Assembly (NCBI RefSeq): GCF_001949145.1
Contig: NW_019091368.1
Coordinates: 2,334,582 to 2,398,581 of the forward strand
Length of the DNA: 64,000 bases
Source: Acanthaster planci
Lineage: Eukaryota > Echinodermata > Asteroidea > Valvatida > Acanthasteridae
Reading direction: 5' to 3'
The notes under the pieces were generated by a model. It saw only the letters and a list, made by a program, of their open reading frames with translations. It was not told the origin of the DNA and ran no database searches. Positions 55,031 to 64,000 of this stretch are shown here, piece by piece (position 1 is the stretch's first letter; each line of letters opens with the position of its first letter). A program made the position numbers and the translations under genes.

Positions 55031-56089
55031 CAAGCCCCCATTGTCATAGAAAGGACAGGGATGTATGGCTATATCAAAGCTATACGTAGGTGTAGGTAAA
55101 GGCGTAGGTGTGCACACTGTGTTTTTATTTAAGTAAAAAGAGAAAACCTCTTTGGGGCTCAATCCCTAAGCCCTCCCCCGGGTGCCACCAGGCAACAAAA
55201 CAAAATGGCATCATGTCCCAAAAAGCGACATTGGTATGGTATGAAACACTTCACCTTATCGGGCGCTATCAAAATAACTACATCACTGTCGGCTTTTTTT
55301 GGCTTAAAACGCTGTTTTGTTTGGTCCTTTTGGACGATAAACTTAAATTTTGTCCAACTTTGTCATTTGCACAGGTTCTTGAGGACCGCCTCGACCCGAA
55401 GACACCAGCGGCTGATCGTCGAACAAGACATGGAGCTGCTCCAACTTGTCCTACTCTGCTTGCTACACGTTCACTTAACATTCCAAAGAATGAATGTTCA
55501 CTGTATTTTTGTGAACACTCACTCTCATTGAAACTAAGGACAAGACAGAGTCGAGAGGAATGTCTTCCCTCCGATAGATTAAGATTGCACTCGTGGCCCT
55601 CCAAGGAGTGGCATAGTGGCTCTTTTAAAAACTATTTTCACCAAAATTCAATTTTTTTCCACTCTGACTTGTCTTGTCCTTAGTTTCAATCTTTTAAAAT
55701 AAGAAAGTTGGTTCGTTGGTCAAACATTTACGCACATTTTGATTAATTGGTTGAATTGAGAATTCAACTTGTCAATATTTATGGCAACAATTCTTTCCCG
55801 TTAATACCGATAAACCAATCCAAGCTTATTAAAAGCTGATAGCAATCATGATATCAAAAAGAGGTTGCCCAAAAGAGTGTTTAAATATCATTGAACTTTG
55901 AGTCCAAGTGTGTGTAAACGTTCGGAAAAGCTGTATCTACTGTTGTTGTTAGGTTTTGGAAAAAATCATGCTTATGAAAAAAATCTGAAACTATTTCCTG
56001 TTAAAACACTTATGTCATAAGCCCACGTAAGACGCCCAGGTAGAGACTGGATGGAACAATTCATTCTAACTGCTGTTTCGAAATATTAT
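55031..56089. other. Unique intergenic sequence with an inverted repeat
   Basis: No gene is recognised. A ~164-base inverted repeat lies at 55527-55690. A 191-residue plus-strand open frame covers 55108-55683, but its right end is just the inverted repeat and it has no domain pattern. Confidence 0.4.
55527..55690. repeat. Inverted repeat (hairpin-forming)
   Basis: attgaaactaaggacaagac at 55527-55546, continuing agagt, is mirrored by actctgacttgtcttgtcct and tagtttcaat at 55661-55690. The right arm carries a 5-base insertion. About 109 bases separate the arms. There is no obvious target duplication. Confidence 0.7.
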
Positions 56090-56990
56090 TGCATTCCCAC
56101 TAAATTGCAAATTCGTTCGCTTGAATTACTCCAGTAAATTGCACAAATTGGTAATTCATTCCTATGAATTACTAATTTGTTCGCAGACTCCAGTGATCCG
56201 TTTGTAAAGATTAGTAATTCGTTCTTATGAATTACTAATTAGTTTGCTTGAATGACTCTAGTAATTTGTTTTCCTCCACAAATTACTAATTCAGTCACAA
56301 ATTACTCCAGTAATCCAAGCGCAGAAATTAGTAATTTGTCCCTGTTAAGACTAATTCGTTTGCACAAATGTATCATTTGTTCACACGAATATCTTAAGTA
56401 ATTTGTTTACGAATTAGTAATTTGTTCCCACAAATTATTAATTTGTTCAACGAATCACTCCAGTAATTTATTTGTATAAATTACTCCAGCACATAATTTA
56501 CACAAATCAGTAATTCTTTTCTACGAATTACTAATTTGTTCCCACAATTTACTAATTTCTTCGCACGAATTACTCCGGTAATTTCTTTTCACAATTTGTT
56601 CCAACGAATTATTAATTCGTTCACAAGAATTGTTAATTCATTGAACGAATTAATTTGTTCCAATAATTGTTATACACAAATGAGTAATTCTTTGTTACGA
56701 ATTACTCATTTGCATGCACAAATTACTTCAGTAATTCATAAAGCGTTAGTAATTTATTCCCATAAATTACTAACTCGTTTTCTAGAATTACTGATTTTTT
56801 GCACGAAATACTTATTCGTTAGCAACAACCACGCCAGTTATTTGTACGAATAACTGAATTGTTGGAGCGAATTAGTTAAGTCATTCGTTTGCACAATTAA
56901 TATTCGTTCCAGCGAATTACACCAGTAATTATACGAACGAATGATGTTATTTGTGTGAACGAAGTAGTAATCCGAGCGGACTAATTTTAT
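56090..56990. repeat. AT-rich degenerate minisatellite
   Basis: About 900 bases are built from two alternating words, gaattactaatttgttc-like and gaattactccagtaattt-like. The ctccagtaat word or a close variant occurs at least ten times. Each word is partly self-complementary (attac...gtaat), so the array can form many small hairpins. Unit length varies, so it is heavily diverged. Confidence 0.8.
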
Positions 56991-59900
56991 TCTTGGAATG
57001 GATTAGTACTTGTTACAAGTGAAATGACAAAGTAAATAAAGGTCCATCCAGTTCCTTCATGGGCTTCATTATTGTGTAAACAAATATTGTTGTGTAAACA
57101 AATATATTGATGCCACAGAGCCGTATTGGTTAATTAATGAATTTGGTTTATTCAAATTACAGTGTTTCTCTTATTAACGTCACAAAAAGCCATGATGGAC
57201 TGTTTACAGTGTTAATACCTTGTAATATCTTCTTGGAGATTATTTCAAATTGTTTACTTTGATAAGTATTCTGTTCCAAAATTGATTTATATATAATTAA
57301 GGATCACTGGTAACTTGTTAACGTTCTGACTGCCTTGAATACTTCAACGAAACCAGCGTTGATATAGATCCTTCAATATCTTGAACAATGGCTAAATGCA
57401 AGTTTTGGAAAGGATTGATTTGGAATTGTCCGTCTCTAGTGTTGTTTACTTTCCTGTACGGGTGTTATAGTCTATCTTGTGAGAATAGCGACAAAGTATG
57501 TTTCAATTGGAACTTGGTATAATCTGAGAATGTATCTCCTAATTGAAAACAAGGGCCCAAAATTACTAAAAGGCGCTGGCCGAAACACGACCAAAGTTGG
57601 ATCTTTGCTCCACAAATTTCACAAAACGTTAGATTTGTATTGAAATGTTAAAGTACATCAACAATGTCTTGATTTCCAAGACAAAGAAAGATATCAGAAT
57701 TTAAATAAAATAAGAATTAGAGATAAAAAGTGGAATGGTGAGTGAGCTTCCTGTTTCTCTGTGTTCCTGTCTGTGGTTGTGTGTTTGTAACATTAAAAAG
57801 TGATCAATTTCAAACGAAGTGACTGTGATAGCGGCGTATTTATGGAGTATAAGTTGTGAAAACATTTAAAATCAATTTAGACAATACTATTTTATCTTAG
57901 TGGAGTATACGACCTCACGTTGGGAAGGTCTCATTTAATTCCATCGCACATTTGTATCTGGAGAAGGGGTTCCAACAGATGTTGAAGTTTCACTCAACCT
58001 GACGCAGTTATTGGTCTTTTTCACAAGTCGGCCATATTGTATTGAAAGCGAGGAAAACTTTATTTGGGGAACCCGAGAATAAAACTGAAATGATACAAGC
58101 CATATTAAACAATGCTAGTGATGAATGAAACCCAAAACAGTCTGGCACCATCCCATTTAACAGAGTACAGTGAATAAGATTCAGGGAACATGATCAAACA
58201 CAGCTTCCCCGTGAATAGACTATTGGCTTTCGTCACGTGTTATCATGGAAGCATTTTTCAGTCATCCATAATGGTTGCATGGGTAGATCTGATGAGGGTT
58301 GGGGCGAGAGGGCAAGCTCACGTGATAGAGTGGCTCTCAAGAAAAACCCAAGTGTTTCTTCGGACTGTCCTTTATTCTAAACGCTTCGTTTAGCAATTTA
58401 AAACCACCTTGCTGTTACTTTGAAACTCGTTATTCATGGGAGTAAATCCCTGGAGATCATGGCTGCTAATCATCTCCCACTTTTTCGTGGTAAGAATAAA
58501 CGGGTGAATTGCGAAGAATTTGCATCCAGACCAAATTGTTTTTTCAGTACCACTCAGAAAGGAAAACGACGTTTAAAAAGCTATAAACAAACCGCTTTGA
58601 TGTGAAGTTTTCCAGGGGTGCACATCTGAACACGTCACATGTCTCGTCACATGATGTAAGCAACCTCCCCCCCCCGTCTTTCATAATGGCCGGGCAAGTT
58701 ACGGAAGTTGAGAGGGCAAGAGTTTGGCGTCACTGGGACAGACTCGAGTAAACCTTTTGTATAGTTGTAACTAAATTGAAATAATAAAAACAACCTCCGA
58801 GACACCACGGAGACGCCATCACGCATTACCTCTATTCCTCAACAATCCCCCAGTTTTCCCGCACAAATTATGCCGCTATAAACATTAAACGCCCAGCTCT
58901 CACACTTCAATGCTCAACACTATCCATCATACATTCAGGGCCAATCGGGGTAGGAGCTAACGGGGCTACCTCGACATCTTTTTCTTTTAAATTAATGATA
59001 GGATTTGGGAGGCTCTCTTGCATTTCCCGTCCAAAAGCATATAAAAAACACCCAGTCTTAACTCGAACAAAGTTGCACATAAATACATCTACTTTTTGGA
59101 CACCTACGACCAACAACTTGGTTCAGGATATGCCTTTCAGTACTTCAGACTTGTAGCAATAAATGTGAGCAATAAATACAAACTGAGTGAGATAGTGTTT
59201 ACGTAAGTGTTTCACTAAGAACAGTGTTCCTTCCACAGGCCAAAAAGGGTTATGAATTCCCATAGTACTTGTAACCTTGTCCGACCCCCCCCCATCCATT
59301 TTTATTGAATCTCCCCTCGAATACCTCCGCTCACTTTTTGAAGCACATTAACCTTTAACCCCTTGGGCGTACCGGTATGTAAAATCAATTAATCCTCCAT
59401 GCTTGGCTCCCGTGTCAAGGGGAATAATATTCCCAGAAGAGAAAGAAGAAAAGGCGGGTTTTTATTAAGGATCAAAATGGTCATAAATTTCTGTTGGTGA
59501 AATATACAGGAAAAGCTAGTGAAAAACAATTATGCACCTGAGTGTGAAATTAAGGGGGAAAAGGGAGAGGTTGTTACGCCATTGCATTTTTGGGATCAGT
59601 CTTTTGAAGTTTTAAAATGTTGGCTTGTTAGAACTGACATAAATCTCAGAGCCATCAGATCGAGTCAGTGCCGCCCCCCAACTCTCCCCCGAAATCTAGG
59701 GAAGTTGAAACCCCTAGCCGTATAGAGGATTAAATATAGGCCTACTGGGGTACACATCCCTCCACTTTCTGACCGAGAGATGGGTTTACTGAACCCCCCC
59801 CCACACACACACACACTTGATTTGCTTTTTTAAAATACAGTAATGCAGATTTTGTAGAATTTGTCGGACTTTCCGGAAACCAATATTAATGAAAAGGGGA

Positions 59901-60660
59901 GACAAGTGGGGAAAAATAAGCCGTTGCGAGTTGAATTTGAATAAAATCTGGTACACTAAGCTCTTTTAAATTCACGTGAACGTAACAACTTGAATTCTCC
60001 GTACCAAAACCACTGTTGCTATACCTCGTAAACCGGGGCAAGCTTTTGCTTAGTTACATAAGAGATGCCTTGCAACGGTACACTCTTCTCAATGGATAAG
60101 AACGGCACAAAGGAACTAGTCCATTCCAGGGATGGTGGTCGCTATGCAAAAGGTTGCCCCGAATCACGAGGTATAGCAACAGTGTCTTTAGTCTGCAGGG
60201 GAATTCAAATTGTTACGTTTCTATATAATCAGATAACACAGTGTACCAGATTCTATTCAAATTTAACTCGAAAGTTGCTTATTAAAATACATCACAGATA
60301 ATGTAATGCTCATTTGTATAATGAACAGCGCCCCCTGGTATCACATGGTGTCAGCAACCCCGCCCCCTTCATTTCAACGGCTGGATAATGTTTTGATTTA
60401 CGTAATCACCCCCTTCTGTAAAGAGTCGGGACAAAATTTCATCTTTTTCAAATCGTTAATATTAGCATTTGTTGCCCTCTTTTATGGGAACACCTAGAAA
60501 AGTGTCTGTACGATTTTGTACGTTTACATCACAAACTACAATTTTTTTTATTAAGAAATCGAAGATAAAGCAGGATTATCTGCCCTGAGCTGAAGTGCAC
60601 CTCCAAACGGCGAAATAAAGACAGGTGGTTACAAGCGGGTTCTTGCACGCGTTCTGCATG
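56991..60660. other. Intergenic sequence, no gene recognised
   Basis: AT-rich unique-looking sequence with short C-runs and a CA run near 59800. Scattered open frames are all short and show no family pattern. Confidence 0.4.
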
Positions 60661-60675
60661 TACGCAAACCTTTGG

Positions 60676-61125
60676 TCGAGTTCGGGCGGCCTGTTCTTGA
60701 CACGGGTTTCTTGTTCTGGCCCTCGAACGGCGGGAACACGACTCAAGAACACTGTTCTCGGAACAGGATCACACACCACCTCCTCGTCAAGGTTTTACAG
60801 GAACACATGAAAAAACTCGTGAGATTTTGATTTTTGAACAGCTGCAAAAAGTAGAGAGATGGCTTCCAAAGCCATAAACAATTGGAAGTTTTGCAAAACT
60901 AACATTGATTATTTTCCGTAACACAGAAATGAATGAAAAGAATTCAGCCCATCCAAACATTAACTCGCTAATAACGTAGCCTACATGGACGCCGCCATGT
61001 TACACATGTTGCTTGTCACTAACTAGCTAATTGGTTGTTTGTTCCCGGCGTTCGAGCGGCTGACCCACGAACAACAAATCGAGCTGTTCGTGAACATACG
61101 AGAACAAGCCGCCCGAACTCAGCCA
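60676..61125. repeat. Diverged GC-rich inverted repeat
   Basis: gagttcgggcgg (60680) and cctcgaacggcgggaac (60720-60736) on the left are matched in inverted order and orientation by gttcccggcgttcgag (61041-61056) and ccgcccgaactc (about 61108-61119) on the right. About 280 bases separate the arms. The right arm has a ~20-base insertion. GTTCGnGAAC-type palindromes recur inside it. Confidence 0.5.
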
Positions 61126-63636
61126 TTGATCTGGCAATGCTCCAGGTCAAACGCGCATATACTTGCGCGCCTCATGGCGCCCCTAGTGCATTCCACCAAA
61201 TGGTCGCATTTCTGCGCGCGAGCTCATTATTTTGTGATCCCACGGGGTTTTTACAATAAGGCATGCCATAATCAGGAGGGATCATAGAAATATTTCTATG
61301 AATCTCGAATTTGGGACTGATAGTTTCCAGTTCGGGGTATTTCTTTCACAAAAAGCCCCAAATTGGGGGGCCTATTTTGGATAGACGCGGGCGGCTACAT
61401 TTAGTACTGGGCGCACAGTTTTACTACTGTTTGGGGTATCTTCGGGGAAACGCGAATAAAAAACAATTTTCGTGGCTAACCCCCATAAATTGAAACGAAA
61501 AGTGATCTATCTTGTATTTCCAGTGAAAAAACGGAGGCCAACCTCTTCCCGAGAGCTGTTTGGTCTGATTTTGCAGTGGTTTCGATGGGCACGTACTTCG
61601 TATAGTGCAACCCTATATGCGGTTAGTAAGAAAAAACCCAAAACGCCCTCTTTTGTTCCGATCGTAGTGGATAGTGACATCTTGAAGGAATGTTGACAAA
61701 AATATAATTCAATTAGTGCTCTGATTTATCTTATTGCTGAGCCTTTGGTAACTGGCTACCTTTGTCAGGGCAAGCAGATTCAGTTCTGTGAACATTCCTA
61801 TCACGGTGCTACGCAGCCCTTTCATATTCTCTGACATCTTGAAGGACGTATGCAAGTCTGATTTTGTATCCCACAGCGGCCTCTTGCGGTAGAAGACTAC
61901 TTTTTCTTCGGATCCTTCTACGTGAGGAAGAGCATAGCAAAGACGATCGACGCGATTCGGGGCGTACGATAAAAAAGGAACGTTTCAGTGAGTATAATGA
62001 GTGCAAGGGCACAGCTTTATGGTGATTTTTATCTGGGCCTGTGTGTTGAATCATGGCGCTGAAATTGTTGTAGGCCTAGTGGGACATAAAGCAACTTTTC
62101 TTACATTTGGGCAACTTCGGCCATCGGTAGTAGTACTGTGCCTACCAAACCATTGATGCCAACCGGTGTGAAGTTAAGCTACGGCCTAGCCCCAGACTGG
62201 GGGCCAGTCTACTGGACCATGTAGACTCCCTCCGTATCCAAGGCTCCACAGCGGTTCATTCAAAAATTTGGGACTCAGCAAAAATGTCTTCTATGAAGTC
62301 CCATTTGCGTGCATGGATCACTCACCCCATCAAACCATCGATGTATTACTTTGGCCGATTTCAAATTTGTAAAAGTTCGTGAAATTTTGGTTTCAATTTG
62401 AGCCATTTGTTTACTACAGTGACTAACTCCAGATCGTTGACCGATGCCAAACACAGTCGGGATCTGTTTGGTCTGGGAACCAAACAGTGTTATTACGTAG
62501 GTCCCCAGAGCATGACATTGCCAATGAAAGTTGATGAATGATGAACTGACATGCATACGATGCTTGCGATCAAAAGCATGCGCTCACCACTGCTCGTCCA
62601 ATCCCCATCCCGCACGACGATGACGTGCACCCATGAAAATATCCGACATTCATTGCATTCACGCATACACGTCCGATGAATGAGCCCCATTTTCTTATAC
62701 GGTTCACTCGCCCCATCTGGTCATTAATTCATCAATGTGTGCTATTTTTAATCTGTTTCTGTCTGTGAAAGTTTGGTTTGTCGTTGGTCATTTCAACACC
62801 GATTCATTCTCTATCGTTTGACGGGTAATAAACTCAGTCAAGATCTGTTTGGTTTTTATTGCACTTGAAAATTGTGATTCACCCATGCAGCATTCGTTCC
62901 GCTGCCTTTCCTCTTCCGAGATGGCTGAAATGACAACCCAGATGACTGCAACAAGTGGCACAAGTGAATGAGCCTGTTCGGTATTTCAATAAGCCAAGGT
63001 CTTTCAGGAACAAAGCGTGCGCATGGGTCAGCGAATGGTTTCGCAGCTAGGACAGACTATTGTGCATACGCATAAACTTTTTCCGAATAGCCTCGTACTG
63101 GGCATGCACGGTTGGAATACCGAATCGGCTCATTGTGCTACATTGCTGATTATGGCTGCATCCCAATCTGTTGTCTAGAGCTAGGTCTAGGTCTTCCCTC
63201 CATTGGAAATGTGCGGAGATGCGTAGACAATAGACCTAGCCGTAGCTCTGGAAGCCCGTTTCAGACACAGCCTATGCTGGTTGTTACACACCAGTCTTGG
63301 CACTAGGCAGCTACACAGTGTACTCTCATCTCAGGTCCCACCCGAGTAAGCTTGTGAACTTTTTGACAAGCCCTCAGGCCACAGAGTGTAACAGTGTTAT
63401 TAAGATCTATAGGTGAGTGAAGGGCGAAAAACTTCCAATATAGGATATATATATGGCAGTCTTTCATCAGAGTTGCATTTTGTGAGTAGTATTGTCGGTT
63501 TCAATTTGGAGTCGGGTGTGTCTATTTAGTGTCTTGTTTTACTTCTTCAAAACACGTGTGCATTGATCCGCAGGAAAAAAGGGAACACTGAGACGTACGG
63601 GGAGAGTTGAGACGTCTGTGCCTGTTGCACTGTTCC
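61126..63636. other. Upstream region of FHIT
   Basis: No exon is confidently seen. A diverged direct duplication of about 180 bases lies at 62300 and 62686. The FHIT promoter and any noncoding exons probably lie here. A stop codon (TGA, 63589) in the FHIT frame lies 48 bases upstream of the chosen ATG. Confidence 0.45.
62300..62865. repeat. Diverged direct duplication, offset ~390 bases
   Basis: Segments starting at about 62300 and 62686 share, in order, cactc[a/g]ccccatc, atc[g/a]atgt, tgaaa[t/g]tttggttt and cagtc[g/a][g/a]gatctgtttggt. Similarity is partial and fades at the ends. Confidence 0.5.
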
Positions 63637-63778
63637 ATGGCTGGCATTGAACAAGCTGGATCTTCAGACGACATGAGAACGTACGTCTTTGGCCAGCACA
63701 TCATTAAAGCGACACAGGTGTTCTTCAAGACACCGTTGTCCTTTGGCATCGTCAACCGAATGCCAGTGCAACCAGGCC
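63637..63778 (+). CDS. FHIT: Fragile histidine triad protein (diadenosine triphosphate hydrolase), first coding exon
   Basis: From ATG at 63637 the exon encodes MAGIEQAGSSDD then MRTYVFGQHIIKATQVFFKT and PLSFGIVNRMPVQPG, ending with one base of the next codon before the donor gtatcc. This closely matches the FHIT N-terminus, including the FGQHxIK, FxKTxLSFxxVNRxPVxPG pattern. FHIT hydrolyses Ap3A to AMP and ADP through a His-triad motif encoded further downstream, beyond this window. The phase-1 exit directly after PVxPG agrees with the exon end known for vertebrate FHIT. Two starts are possible: 63637 (good Kozak, tccATGG) or 63673, which gives a protein starting almost exactly like vertebrate FHIT. 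An in-frame TGA at 63589 argues against a NIT-FHIT fusion in this exon, unless a cryptic acceptor lies in between. Confidence 0.88.
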
Positions 63779-64000
63779 GTATCCTTGCACACAGTTAACT
63801 AAGGCTCGTGCCAGCGGTGATGGGGAAATAATGTGGATTTTTCTTTTTAAAAACAATCAAAGTCTAATTTCTGCCGTTATACATGTAATTCATACGTAAA
63901 GCTTTTTTTGAGGTTGGGAAGGTGTTACTAAGTTTTTTAGTAGATTCCATAGAAGTGTGAAGGGGTAAAGGAGTGGTTGGCATGGGCGTTTGTTTCACAC
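63779..64000 (+). other. FHIT: Start of FHIT intron
   Basis: Begins with donor gtatcc. The reading frame can be forced on for six more residues, but that ends in a stop after departing from the family, so the splice is preferred. The remainder is AT-rich with no recognised feature. Confidence 0.6.

Noticed and set aside
55108-55683. 191-residue plus-strand open frame
   Set aside because: The C-terminal part is simply the translated inverted repeat, and the N-terminal part has no motif. A possible acceptor before 55376 is not matched by a convincing exon chain.
61035-61287. Open frame reading FERLTHEQQIELFVNIREQA
   Set aside because: It looks protein-like for about 25 residues, but it lies in the arm of an inverted repeat and dissolves into unrelated sequence. 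No family was recognised.

Overview
The window looks like animal nuclear DNA from a marine invertebrate deuterostome, most likely an amphioxus (Branchiostoma-like). Genes are split into short exons with GT-AG introns. One gene is an LRR-Ig-FN3 membrane receptor of a kind abundant in amphioxus. tRNA-derived SINEs, miniature DNA transposons and acatgtacatgta-type repeats are scattered throughout. The organism call is inference: no organelle or rRNA marker is present. The sequence is a draft assembly with two long N gaps (3234-3458, 46604-46706) and five single-N joins (36974, 38212, 50583, 52603, 54671). Several joins border near-identical blocks, which suggests uncollapsed alleles. Four protein-coding genes can be supported. 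(1) The 3' part of a WD40-repeat gene lies on the + strand (seven exons, 968-27297, phases consistent throughout, ending in TGATAG). (2) Nested antisense in its 18.8-kb fifth visible intron is a single-coding-exon gene on the - strand (17279-14496) for a 927-residue membrane protein: signal peptide, Thr/Pro-rich stalk, LRRs, Ig, FN3-like domain, TM helix and a 230-residue tail with YxxP motifs. (3) On the - strand, 41001-32951, is a complete eight-exon TAMM41 gene (mitochondrial CDP-diacylglycerol synthase, 331 residues). Its exon 3 appears twice because a ~1.25-kb block is duplicated between single-N joins. (4) At the right edge, on the + strand, is the first coding exon of FHIT (63637-63778). 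The WD40 gene and TAMM41 are tail to tail across 5.6 kb. TAMM41 and FHIT are head to head across about 22.6 kb with no recognisable gene. That interval holds a decayed non-LTR reverse transcriptase, a minisatellite beside a TATA-like motif, two degenerate satellite-like arrays, a 1.45-kb tandem unit whose copies are bounded by N joins, an AT-rich minisatellite and several inverted or direct repeats. No functional pathway links the four genes. TAMM41 makes the CDP-diacylglycerol precursor of cardiolipin, FHIT hydrolyses diadenosine triphosphate, the LRR gene encodes a probable adhesion or signalling receptor, and the WD40 protein has no assigned function.
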